Notes under the pieces: generated by a model
The model's input: the letters and a program-made list of their open reading frames with translations, nothing else
Told to the model about the DNA's origin: nothing
The model's database searches: none
Made by a program: the position numbers and the translations under genes
NCBI GenBank assembly: GCA_019635285.1
Contig: JAHBZS010000012.1
Coordinates: 62,001 to 126,000 of the forward strand
DNA length: 64,000 nucleotides
From: Rubrivivax sp.
GTDB lineage: Bacteria > Pseudomonadota > Gammaproteobacteria > Burkholderiales > Burkholderiaceae_C
Direction of reading: 5' to 3'
Shown: positions 49,480-59,183 of the stretch, piece after piece
Numbering within the stretch: position 1 is the first letter of the stretch
How the letters are laid out: every line of letters begins with the position of its first letter

Positions 49480-49557
49480 CACCCGACGAGCCCTTCCGCG
49501 CGGCAAGGGGCCACGCATGACGGGCAGGCTACGTTGCGCGCACCCGGCCCGGCAAAC

Positions 49558-49566
49558 CCTAGTTCA
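49558..49566. repeat. 9-bp direct repeat CCTAGTTCA, left copy
   Basis: CCTAGTTCA here is repeated exactly at 52228-52236. The two copies bracket the transposase remnant and the lysR-lysA cassette, as a target-site duplication would. Confidence 0.5.
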
Positions 49567-49571
49567 CCTAA

Positions 49572-49779
49572 GGGCCTGTCAACACCCATTGCCAAGGCTC
49601 GGAGCCCTGGGAATACGACCGCACCATGCACAAGCGCCGCAACGAGGTCGAGCGCCTGTTCCGTCGGCTCAAGGGCTACCGCCGCATCCTCTCTCGCTTC
49701 GAGAAGCTCGACATCATGGTCACCGCGTTCATCAACTTCGCACTCATCACTGATCGATTGCGTTTGGGTTAGCAGGCGC
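49572..49779 (+). mobile_element. Truncated IS5-type insertion sequence (transposase C terminus)
   Basis: About 210 bases. A frame ending at 49772 encodes EYDRTMHKRRNEVERLFRRL and KGYRRILSRFEKLD followed by FINFALITDRLRLG, the C-terminal end of an IS5-type DDE transposase including the catalytic Glu of RNEVERLFRRLK; everything upstream is missing. The ends look like terminal repeats: GGGCCTGTCAACACC (49572-49586) and GGGTTAGCAGGCGC (49766-49779), roughly inverted, each next to a CTAA/CTAG. It is an internally deleted, inactive copy directly beside the lysR gene. Confidence 0.7.
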
Positions 49780-49827
49780 TAGGCCGATCGCGATGCGGCT
49801 GTCGCCGACCGGGCTTTGCGCCGAGAG

Positions 49828-50796
49828 TCAAGCTCGCGCGCGTGGCCGGCCCCACGCACGCGCGACCTGCCTCGCCAAGGCGTCGCACTCCGCCTCGAGC
49901 GCGGCTTCGAATCGGGCGACCAGCGCATTGCCTGGCCGGTGCGCCGGCCGCACGGCGTACACGCGAAATGGCAGCGACCGCGTCAGCGGCCGCACCACGA
50001 GCCCGTGCGCGGGCGTCGACTCGGCGCCGGCCACCGCCAGCGCCGTCAACGGGTTGACGATGGCCACGCCGAGGCCGTGGCGCACCATCGCGCAGACGGC
50101 GACCGCGTTGTCCGTCTCCATCGCGAGCTGGCGCTCGACGCCGGCGTCGGCAAACCAGCGGTCCACGCCCTGGCGGTAGCGGTCGCGCGGATGGAAGCTG
50201 ACGAAGGGCTGCCCCGCAAAATCCCTCGCCTCCAGCCGCCGCCGGGCCGCGAGGGGATGGTCGGCCGGCAGCACGGCAACCTCGTCGAGTTCCAGCAGCC
50301 GCCTCGCGGGCGCGCCCGCGAGCGCGCCGTCGTGCTCGACCAGGCCGAGGTCATGCGCCTGCGCGGCGAGCCGTTCCTCGAGCGACGGCGACTCCACCGG
50401 ATCGACCGACACGCTCACCCCAGGATGCGCCTTGTGGAACCGCGCGCAGGCGCCAGGCAGCAGCGCATGCGCGAACGCCGGCAGGCAGGCGAGCGAGAGC
50501 TGGCCTTGCGCGAACTGGCGCAGCCGCACGGCCGTGTCGGCCACGCGCTCGAGGCCGGCATACGAGCGCTGCACCTCGTCGAACAGCGCGTACGCCTGGG
50601 CGGTCGGTTGCAGCCGGCCGCGCACGCGGTCGAAGAGGGTCAGCCGCAGCAGGTGCTCCATGCGCGCGAGCTCGCGGCTGACCGTGGGCTGGGACGTGTA
50701 GAGCGCGGCCGCGGCACCGGTGACGCTGCCCGCCGTCATCACCGCGCGGAACACCTCGACGTGGCGATGGGTCAGCGCGGGCAAGGTCGGGCTCAT
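49828..50796 (-). CDS. lysR: LysR-type regulator, probably the lysA activator
   Basis: A 322-residue LysR-family regulator: winged helix at 10-70 (HVEVFRAVMTAGSVTGAAAALYTSQPTVSRELARMEHLLRL) and a two-lobe effector domain (GQLSLACLPAFAHALLPGACARF, VRHGLGVAIVNPLTALA). It is divergent from lysA over 80 bases, the classical layout in which LysR activates diaminopimelate decarboxylase when lysine is short. Leucine CTC and GCG-rich codons look more frequent by eye than in neighbours. It lies within the segment bracketed by the CCTAGTTCA repeats. Confidence 0.88.
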   Translation of the reverse strand: MSPTLPALTHRHVEVFRAVMTAGSVTGAAAALYTSQPTVSRELARMEHLLRLTLFDRVRGRLQPTAQAYALFDEVQRSYAGLERVADTAVRLRQFAQGQLSLACLPAFAHALLPGACARFHKAHPGVSVSVDPVESPSLEERLAAQAHDLGLVEHDGALAGAPARRLLELDEVAVLPADHPLAARRRLEARDFAGQPFVSFHPRDRYRQGVDRWFADAGVERQLAMETDNAVAVCAMVRHGLGVAIVNPLTALAVAGAESTPAHGLVVRPLTRSLPFRVYAVRPAHRPGNALVARFEAALEAECDALARQVARAWGRPRARA

Positions 50797-50876
50797 CGAA
50801 AGACCATATCAAAAATGAATGATGCTGACAATTTAAAGCACTGGTCTGAATCCACTCGAGAAGGCAGCATCGCGGC
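50797..50876. promoter_or_regulatory. lysR-lysA divergent control region
   Basis: The only AT-rich stretch nearby (CATATCAAAAATGAATGATG, then CAATTTAAAG). AGACCA (50801-50806) and TGGTCT (50842-50847) form an inverted repeat with 35 bases between, a plausible pair of LysR contact sites. Exact promoters cannot be fixed by eye. Confidence 0.4.
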
Positions 50877-52172
50877 ATGAGCCAGCTCCAGCACCCCGCT
50901 CCCGCCGCGCTGACGCCCGCGCTGCTGCAAGGACTCGCCGAGACGCACGCCACGCCGCTGTGGGTCTACGACGCCGAGACGATCCGCGCCCGCGCGGCCC
51001 GGCTCACGATGTTCGACACCGTGCGCTTTGCGCAGAAGGCATGCTCGAACACGCACGTGCTGCGCCTGCTGCGCGGCCTCGGCGTGCAGGTGGACGCGGT
51101 CTCCGCCGGCGAGATCGAGCGCGCGCTGCACGCCGGCTACGACGCGCGCGACGAACATGCCGGCATCGTCTTCACCGCCGACGAGATCGACGCCGCGACG
51201 CTCGCCCTCGTGGCCGAGCACGGCATCCCCGTCAACGCCGGCTCGGCCGACATGCTGGACCAGCTCGGCCGCGCCCTCGGCGACCGCGCGCGGGGCCACC
51301 GCGTCTGGCTGCGCATCAACCCGGGCTTCGGCCACGGCCACAGCCGCAAGACGAACACCGGCGGCGAGCACAGCAAGCACGGCATCTGGCCCGCCGACAT
51401 CCCCGCCGCCCTCGAGGCCATCGCTCGCCATGGCCTGCGGCTGGTCGGACTGCACATGCACATCGGATCGGGCGTGGACTACGGCCACCTCTCGCAGGTC
51501 TGCGACGCGATGGTGCGGCACGTCCAGGCGGTGGTCGCGCTCGGCCACGACGTGACGGCGATCTCGGCCGGCGGCGGCCTGTCGATCCCCTACCGGGTCG
51601 GCGACCCGACGGTCGATACCGCGCACTACTTCAGCCTGTGGGACGAGGCGCGCCAGCGCCTCGTCGCCCAGCTGGGCCACCCCGTGCGGCTCGAGATCGA
51701 GCCGGGCCGCTTCCTGGTCGCCGAGTCCGGCGTGCTGCTCGCGCAAGTGCTGTCGGTCAAGGACATGGGCGCCAATCACTTCGTGCTATGCGACGCCGGC
51801 TTCAACGACCTCGTGCGGCCCGCGATGTATGGCGGCCATCACGCCATCAGCGTGCTCGCACGCGCCGGCGTGGATGCGCGGCGCGACCCCGGCATCGCCG
51901 ACAAGGCGCGGCCCACGGTGGTCGCCGGCCCGCTGTGCGAGTCGGGTGACGTGTTCACGCAGGACTCCGGCGGCGTGGTCGAGCCGCGCGCGCTGGCACC
52001 GGCCGAGGTGGGCGACCTGCTGGTATTCCACGACACCGGCGCCTACGGCGCGTCGATGAGCTCGAACTACAACACGCGGCCGCTGGCGCCGGAGGTGCTC
52101 GTGGACGGCGGCCGCAGCCGGCTCATCCGCCGCCGACAGACCGTGCGCGAGCTGATCGCGCTCGAGGACTGA
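50877..52172 (+). CDS. lysA: Diaminopimelate decarboxylase
   Basis: PLP enzyme making L-lysine from meso-diaminopimelate, 431 residues. Schiff-base lysine Lys54 in RFAQKACSN, then VDAVSAGEIERAL, HMHIGSGVDYGHL, SAGGGLSIPY, EPGRFLVAESG, and the substrate Cys in GPLCESGD. NTGGEHSKHGIW marks the E. coli/Pseudomonas LysA branch, not the dapF-linked branch common in Burkholderiales, so it is probably an extra, acquired copy with its own LysR. Its position between insertion-sequence scars supports this. Confidence 0.92.
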   Translation: MSQLQHPAPAALTPALLQGLAETHATPLWVYDAETIRARAARLTMFDTVRFAQKACSNTHVLRLLRGLGVQVDAVSAGEIERALHAGYDARDEHAGIVFTADEIDAATLALVAEHGIPVNAGSADMLDQLGRALGDRARGHRVWLRINPGFGHGHSRKTNTGGEHSKHGIWPADIPAALEAIARHGLRLVGLHMHIGSGVDYGHLSQVCDAMVRHVQAVVALGHDVTAISAGGGLSIPYRVGDPTVDTAHYFSLWDEARQRLVAQLGHPVRLEIEPGRFLVAESGVLLAQVLSVKDMGANHFVLCDAGFNDLVRPAMYGGHHAISVLARAGVDARRDPGIADKARPTVVAGPLCESGDVFTQDSGGVVEPRALAPAEVGDLLVFHDTGAYGASMSSNYNTRPLAPEVLVDGGRSRLIRRRQTVRELIALED

Positions 52173-52214
52173 CGCGTTGACGTGTCCCGCCGACCCCGAC
52201 TAGGGCCGGCTTTT

Positions 52215-52236
52215 GGTGTGCACAGGACCTAGTTCA
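52215..52236. mobile_element. IS-end scar and right copy of CCTAGTTCA
   Basis: GGTGTGCACAGGACC (52215-52229) is an inverted match (12 of 15) to GGGCCTGTCAACACC at 49572-49586 and runs into CCTAGTTCA (52228-52236), the exact repeat of 49558-49566. A CTAGGGCC at 52200-52207 faces it. Read together as the right-hand end of the inserted lysR-lysA segment. Confidence 0.5.
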
Positions 52237-52247
52237 ATGCGGCCGCG

Positions 52248-53750
<1,503 letters not shown>

Positions 53751-53856
53751 GACAGCCCCTCGCCCGGCAAATACGCCGGTCGATCCCCCGAGGGGATGCG
53801 GGCCGGCTTGGGAGCGGCCCGGCGCTCGGCCCGCTCCGCCATTGACACAACGTGTC

Positions 53857-54933
53857 TCACGACGCATCTCCTTGCAGATCGACGCGTAGCAGCCGGCCGC
53901 GGCCCTTGCAGGCGGCGTAGAGCGCGCCGCCGTGTTCGCGGATGGCGGTGATGCCGTGGTGGTGGCCGTCCACCTGGCTGTGCAGCGAGCCGAGCACGCG
54001 GCCGTCGTCCGACACCCGCAGCACCAGCCCGTAGGAGCGCGGCGGCGCCCAGGGCTTGAGCACGCCCATGTTCTTCACGCCCGCGCCCTGCAGCGGCTCG
54101 AGGAAGCTGTTGCCGGAAGACAGCGCCGGCGCGATCCAGTAGCGCGGGTCGATCTCGGCGACCATGCGCTGGCGGTAGGCCGGCTCGCGCAGCACGAACT
54201 CCACCAGCTGCGTGCGGCAGACGAAGCAGCTGAGCCAGAAGCCGCCGCCGCGGGCCGGCGCCATGCGCGATGGGTAGCCCGGAAGCTCGGACAGCAGCGG
54301 CAGGGTCTTGCCTTGCGCGTCGCGCTTGAGCACGCGGTGGCGCCAGCTCTCGGCCACCAGCACGGCGCCGCCGGCCGCGGGCAGCACGCCGAACGCGTAT
54401 TCCAGCCCCGCGGCCAAGGGGTCGGCCTCCTTGCCCTGCACGCGCCAGCGCGCGGCACGGCCGCTGCGGCCCAGGGCCATCAGGTCGTGCACCCACTGCG
54501 CCGGGCCGTGTGCGCGCGAGCCTTCGCTGAAGAGCAGCGCCTCCTCGCCGTCCCAGGCCAGCGCATTGGCGCAGCGCAGCCCGTCCAGCCGCGCGATCTG
54601 CGCGCCGGCGGCATCCAGCACCTCGATGCGCTCACCGTCCAGCGCCACCGCCAGCCGGCCGCCGGTGGACATGGCCAGGGCGCTGATCGGCGCGTCGAAG
54701 CGGCGCAGTTCCACCGGCCCGCCGTCGTCGATGCGGTACAGCGTAGGCCCGGCACTGGCCCACAGCGCATGGCCGTCGCCGGCCAGGTCGTCGATGCCCG
54801 GCAGCTCGGCCACCACGGCGGCGTCTTCCAGCACGCGGTTGGGCTTGAGCGTGCCGTCCATCACCGGCACGGTGATGGCCGCGCTGCCGCGGCCCAGCAA
54901 GCGGTCGGTGAAGCTTTTCAGACCGTCGAACAT
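53857..54933 (-). CDS. SMP-30/strictosidine-synthase-like beta-propeller protein
   Basis: A 358-residue six-bladed propeller with no signal peptide. LDGLRCANALAWDGEEALLFSEG, LEYAFGVLPAAGGAVLVAESWRHRVLKRDAQG, LPGYPSRMAPARGGGFWLSCF and HHHGITAIREHGGALYAACKGRGRLLRVDL are typical of the strictosidine synthase-like/SMP-30 lactonase group. Its ATG overlaps the stop of the permease-propeller fusion. It resembles the propeller half of that fusion and is likely to be a lactonase or hydrolase for the imported compound. Confidence 0.87.
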   Translation of the reverse strand: MFDGLKSFTDRLLGRGSAAITVPVMDGTLKPNRVLEDAAVVAELPGIDDLAGDGHALWASAGPTLYRIDDGGPVELRRFDAPISALAMSTGGRLAVALDGERIEVLDAAGAQIARLDGLRCANALAWDGEEALLFSEGSRAHGPAQWVHDLMALGRSGRAARWRVQGKEADPLAAGLEYAFGVLPAAGGAVLVAESWRHRVLKRDAQGKTLPLLSELPGYPSRMAPARGGGFWLSCFVCRTQLVEFVLREPAYRQRMVAEIDPRYWIAPALSSGNSFLEPLQGAGVKNMGVLKPWAPPRSYGLVLRVSDDGRVLGSLHSQVDGHHHGITAIREHGGALYAACKGRGRLLRVDLQGDAS

Positions 54934-57116
54934 CAGTCCTTCCCCCAGCGCTTGTCGTACTGCACGAAGTTCGGGTCCGCGCCCTCGAGCTTGTAGCGGC
55001 CGATGCGGTTGTTGAGGATGCCGCCCAGGTACAGGTGGCCGCGGTGCTCGCGCATGCTGGTGATCATCGGGTGGTTCTCGCCGCCCAGGTCCCACAGCGT
55101 CTCGAGCACCTGGCCGGCCTCGTTGAACTTGATGACGCAGCCGGTGTTGATGTTCGGGAACAGCCATTCGTCCAGCGGCACGCGCAGCGCCATGCGCCGG
55201 CGGAAGCCCGGCATGCGCAGCGCCAGGTCGTAGGCCGGGCAGCGCATGCCCACCAGCGCCAGCCAGTAGTTGCCGTCGGAGGCCAGGTTGATGTTGTCCG
55301 GGTAGCCGGGCAGGTTGTCCAGCACGGTCTCCATGCGGCCCTTCTTGGGCCCGTCGAACCACCAGCGCTTGATGCAGCAGCCCCAGGTCTCGGCGAACAG
55401 GATCGACAGCCCGTCGCTGGCGATGGCGATGCCGTTGGGGAAGCGCAGGTCGCGCAGCACGGTGCGCGTCGAGCCGTCGCGCGGGTCGTAGCAGACGATG
55501 CGGCCGTTGCCGCGCGCCTCCAGCCCGTCCACCGGCCACTCGTGCATCTCGTAGCGCGTGGTCGCCTCGCTGAAGAAGATGCGGCCGTCGTCGGCGATGT
55601 CCAGGTCATCGGCCAGGCGCAGCCGGCTGTCGTCGTTGATCGAATGCCAGCTGCGGTTGGTCTCGTCGCTGACGCGCTGCACCTCGCGCTGCGGCGTCAC
55701 GCGGTACAGGCCCATGCCGCCGATGCAGACGTTGAGGTTGTCGTCGCGGTCGAAGGCCAGGCCCAGCGGCTGGCCGCCGATGTGCGCATAGATCTCCATG
55801 CGCTGGTAGTCGGGCGGGAAGAAGCGCACGATGTCGCCGTGGCGGCTGCCGGCGTAGAGGTTGTCGTGGCGGTCCAGGATCACGTCCTCCGGCGCCTCGA
55901 CGCGGCCGACGCCGATCAGCGTCACCTCGCGCAGCTTGTTGTTCAGCCGGTAGGCGCCCTCGGTGGTCATGCTGCATTCCTGCAGCGGCTTCAAGGCCTG
56001 GTAGGCCGGGCTCACGTAGACCTTGCTGATGATGCGGTGCCGGTTCTTCAGCCAGCGCACGTCGATCATCGCCGCCAGCACCAGGATCGAGGCCAGCACC
56101 ATGCGGTTCACGCCGCCCGGCGCCGACAGCGAGGTCAGGCCGTTGGTGATGAGCAGCACGATCAGCGTGCCGACCAGCGCCTTGGTCACCGAGCCGCGCC
56201 CGCCGCCCAGGCTGATGCCACCCAGCACCGCCGCGGTCAGCACCAGCACCTCCATGCCCACGCCGATGTCGGCGCCGGCGGTGGCCAGGCGCGACGCGAA
56301 GAAGCAGCCGGCGATGGCCGTGAGCATGCCGCCGATGACGTAGCACAGCGCCACGGTGCGGCGCACCGCGATGCCGGCGTTGTAGGCCGAGCGGCGCGAG
56401 CCGCCGATGGCCATGATGTGCCAGCCGAAGCGCAGCCGCGTGAGCATCACATGGCCGGCGATGGCCACCACGGCAAACACCCAGGCCGAGGTCGGCAGGC
56501 CCCAGAAGGTGCCGCTGCCGAGGAAGTCCCAGGCTTCCGAGTCCGGCAGGTTGCCGGCGATGGCGGTGCTGTACTCCAGGCTCAGGATCTCGTACACCGC
56601 GCGGAAGATGATCAGCGTGATCAGCGTGGTCAGGAAGGCGCGCAGCCGCAGATAGCCGACCAGGATGCCGTTGACCGCACCGAGCAGCGCGCCGCAGACC
56701 AGCGTGCCGGCCACGGCCGCGGCCACCGGCCACTTCAGCACGTGCATCAGCATCAGCGCGCAGAAGTTGGTGAGCGCGAAGATCGAGCCCACCGACAGGT
56801 CGATGCCGCCGACGATCATCACCAGCGCCAGGCCGAGCACCACGAAGCCGATCTCGCCGGCCTGGCGCAGCGTGTCGGCCATCACCGTGGCGCTGTAGAA
56901 GTTGGGGATCAGCCGGCCGCTGGCGAACACCACCAGCAGCAGCAGCAGCACCGGAATGGCGGTCTCGGTCCAGCGCTTGGACAGGATCTCGCCGATCCAG
57001 TGGTCGGGCCAGTACTTGTAGCGCCAGCGCGTCAGGCGCTCCGGCCAGGTCTCGGCCGCGCCGGCACCCGCGGGGGTGCCGGCGCGGCTGCGCATCACGT
57101 CGGCGGCTTGAGCCAT
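54933..57116 (-). CDS. ABC permease fused to a beta-propeller (RbsC-type + SMP-30/strictosidine-synthase-like)
   Basis: One continuous frame of 727 residues. Residues about 50-355 are a ribose-type permease: membrane helices, GLALVMIVGGIDLSVGSIFALTNF, GSRRSAYNAGIAVRRT and ISLGGGRGSVTKALVGTLI. A linker (360-395) leads to a six-bladed propeller (about 396-727): GVGRVEAPEDVILDRHDNLYAGSRHG, NRSWHSINDDSRLRLADDLDIADDGRIFFSEA, LRFPNGIAIASDGLSILFAETW, NLPGYPDNINLASDGNYWLALVG. With the N terminus cytoplasmic, the propeller is probably cytoplasmic at the channel exit, positioned to hydrolyse the solute as it enters. No stop or clear internal start separates the halves. Confidence 0.92.
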   Translation of the reverse strand: MAQAADVMRSRAGTPAGAGAAETWPERLTRWRYKYWPDHWIGEILSKRWTETAIPVLLLLLVVFASGRLIPNFYSATVMADTLRQAGEIGFVVLGLALVMIVGGIDLSVGSIFALTNFCALMLMHVLKWPVAAAVAGTLVCGALLGAVNGILVGYLRLRAFLTTLITLIIFRAVYEILSLEYSTAIAGNLPDSEAWDFLGSGTFWGLPTSAWVFAVVAIAGHVMLTRLRFGWHIMAIGGSRRSAYNAGIAVRRTVALCYVIGGMLTAIAGCFFASRLATAGADIGVGMEVLVLTAAVLGGISLGGGRGSVTKALVGTLIVLLITNGLTSLSAPGGVNRMVLASILVLAAMIDVRWLKNRHRIISKVYVSPAYQALKPLQECSMTTEGAYRLNNKLREVTLIGVGRVEAPEDVILDRHDNLYAGSRHGDIVRFFPPDYQRMEIYAHIGGQPLGLAFDRDDNLNVCIGGMGLYRVTPQREVQRVSDETNRSWHSINDDSRLRLADDLDIADDGRIFFSEATTRYEMHEWPVDGLEARGNGRIVCYDPRDGSTRTVLRDLRFPNGIAIASDGLSILFAETWGCCIKRWWFDGPKKGRMETVLDNLPGYPDNINLASDGNYWLALVGMRCPAYDLALRMPGFRRRMALRVPLDEWLFPNINTGCVIKFNEAGQVLETLWDLGGENHPMITSMREHRGHLYLGGILNNRIGRYKLEGADPNFVQYDKRWGKD

Positions 57117-57123
57117 GGGGGGC

Positions 57124-58140
57124 CTACTTGCTGCTCGCGAGCTTCCAGCAGGTGCCCTCCTTGGACGCGTTGTCCTTGGTCACCGGAATCAGCGTGGTGT
57201 AGATGTTCTGCTTGGCCGCGCCGGGCTTGACGCCGCCCTGCAGCAGCCACTTGATCATCGCCGCCATGTCGTCGGCCTGCGTCGGCACGTCGTAGCTCAT
57301 GTCCAGGTCGAAGGCGCCGGACTTCACCAGGTCGCAGGCCCCCTGCTGCGAACCGCCGCCCGAGGTGGCGAGGAAGACCTTGCCGGTCAGCCCGGCCTCC
57401 TTGATGGCCGCGGCGGTGCCGATGTCCATGCCGTCCCAGAAGCCGACGATGCCGCACAGGTCCGGGTGCTGCTTCAGCACGGTCTGCGTCAGCGCCTTGG
57501 CCTTGGCCGCGTCCCAGTCGGCGGCCTGGTTGCTGACCACCTTGATCTGCGGGTTCTTGGCCAGCACGTTCTCCACGCCCTTGAGCGTGTAGGCGCTGGC
57601 GGCCGCGGTCGGCGCGCCCTGCACGATGGCGATCTTGTTGCTCTTGCCCTTGCAGGCATCGACCACGGCCTGCGTGTCCCTTTCGCCGATCTCCACCCAG
57701 TCGGCGCCGACGAAGACGGTGGACGGCTGCGCCGAGCGCATGTTGATCTGCACCACGTAGATGCCCTCGTCCTCGGCCTTCTTGATCAGCTTGGCGTAGG
57801 TCTGCACGTCGGGGTTGTGGATCACGATGACCGCCGGCTTCTCGCCGATCAGCGCAGTGAAAGCCTGCGCGCCGGCGTTGGTGTTCCAGTTCGGGTCGCG
57901 CAGCACCACCTTCACGCCCTGCGGCTCGAGCTGCGCCTTCAGGCCGTCGAGCCAGCCCTGCGTCAGGTCGAAGCCCATGGCCACCGGGATGTAGCCGACG
58001 GTCTTGCCGGCCAGCGCCTTCTGGTAGCCGGCGCGGAAGGGCTCGTCCAGGCCCTTGCCCTGGGCCCGCACCGCCGTGCTGGCGCCCAGCGCCAACGCCA
58101 GGCCGAGCCCGGCCGCGGCGATCTTGCGAAAGGTCTTCAT
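57124..58140 (-). CDS. Periplasmic sugar-type binding protein (ribose/LacI fold)
   Basis: Receptor of the importer, 338 residues. Signal peptide IAAAGLGLALALGASTAVRAQG; type-I two-lobe fold with TVGYIPVAMGFDLTQGWLDGLKAQLEPQGVKVV, PAVIVIHNPDVQTYAKLIKKAEDEGIYVVQINMRS, HPDLCGIVGFWDGMDIGTAAAIKEAGL. The pocket includes several aromatic and acidic residues but the ligand cannot be named. It sits between the two permease genes. Confidence 0.92.
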   Translation of the reverse strand: MKTFRKIAAAGLGLALALGASTAVRAQGKGLDEPFRAGYQKALAGKTVGYIPVAMGFDLTQGWLDGLKAQLEPQGVKVVLRDPNWNTNAGAQAFTALIGEKPAVIVIHNPDVQTYAKLIKKAEDEGIYVVQINMRSAQPSTVFVGADWVEIGERDTQAVVDACKGKSNKIAIVQGAPTAAASAYTLKGVENVLAKNPQIKVVSNQAADWDAAKAKALTQTVLKQHPDLCGIVGFWDGMDIGTAAAIKEAGLTGKVFLATSGGGSQQGACDLVKSGAFDLDMSYDVPTQADDMAAMIKWLLQGGVKPGAAKQNIYTTLIPVTKDNASKEGTCWKLASSK

Positions 58141-58189
58141 GGGTCGTCTCCTTCTTGAGAATCGCGCCAATCGCGCGGCTGTTTGCGCC

Positions 58190-59158
58190 TCAGATGTCGC
58201 CCTGCTGGGCGGTCTCCTCGTTGCGCGGGTTGAGAATCGAATCGATCAGGATCGCCGCCAGCAGCACGACCCCCTTGACGATGTTCTGCACCGAATACGA
58301 CATGTCGAGGATCGTCATGCCGTTGAGCATGGTGCCGATGAGCAGCGTGCCGACGATGACGTTGAGCACGCCGCCGCGCCCGCCGGACAGGCCGATGCCG
58401 CCCAGCACCACCACCAGCACCACGTCGTAGACCATGGTCGAGTTGAAGATGCGCGTGGGCATGCTGTTCACCGAAGCCGCCATCACCAGCCCGGCGAACA
58501 GCCCGATCAGCGACGCCAGCACGTACTCCAGCACGACGATCGGCCGCGTCGGCAAGCCGGTGGCGCGCGCCGTCATCGGGTTGTCGCCGATGGCGTAGAT
58601 GAAGGCGCCGGCGCGCAGCCGCTTCAGGAACAGCGCCACCGCCGCCGAGGCCAGCGCGAACATCACCACCGGCATCGGCAGGCCGGCCAGCGTGCCGCGG
58701 CCGAACCAGGCGATCGGGTCGGCCGCCGCCGGCCACTGCACCACCTCCAGATCGAACAGGAAGGCCTGGCCCAGGCCGGCCAGGAACAGCCCCGAAGCCA
58801 GGGTGGTGAACAGCGACGGCACCTCGGCATAGGCGATCAGCCAGCCGTTGACCAGGCCGAAGGCCAGCGTCAGACCCAGCGCGACCAGCGCGGCCGACGG
58901 GATCGAATGGCCGTGTTCGATCAGCTGCAGCAGCAGCCCCGAGGGCACGGCCAGCGCCGCGATCATCGAGATGTCGATGCCGCGGCCGATGACCACCAGC
59001 GCCATGCCCAGGCCGAGGATGCCGAGGATGGCGACGTTCTGCAGCAAGGTCAGCAGGTTGTCGATGCGCGCGAAGCCGGGCAGGAACAGCGCGAAGCCCG
59101 CGGCCATGACGATGAACAGCGCGAAGACGATGGTCTGCTGGGTGGCCTTGATCTTCAT
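58190..59158 (-). CDS. Ribose-type ABC transporter permease
   Basis: A 322-residue inner-membrane permease with about eight to ten segments and the family signature GLGMALVVIGRGIDISMIAALAVPSG, then VPSLFTTLASGLFLAGLG and GGIGLSGGRGGVLNVIVGTLLIGTMLNGM. The second permease of the transporter is the propeller fusion. The TetR-ligase gene ends 25 bases before its start, so all genes from 61460 to 52248 may form one transcript. Confidence 0.93.
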   Translation of the reverse strand: MKIKATQQTIVFALFIVMAAGFALFLPGFARIDNLLTLLQNVAILGILGLGMALVVIGRGIDISMIAALAVPSGLLLQLIEHGHSIPSAALVALGLTLAFGLVNGWLIAYAEVPSLFTTLASGLFLAGLGQAFLFDLEVVQWPAAADPIAWFGRGTLAGLPMPVVMFALASAAVALFLKRLRAGAFIYAIGDNPMTARATGLPTRPIVVLEYVLASLIGLFAGLVMAASVNSMPTRIFNSTMVYDVVLVVVLGGIGLSGGRGGVLNVIVGTLLIGTMLNGMTILDMSYSVQNIVKGVVLLAAILIDSILNPRNEETAQQGDI

Positions 59159-59183
59159 GGTGCGGCTCGGTTCGGTGCGGCGC

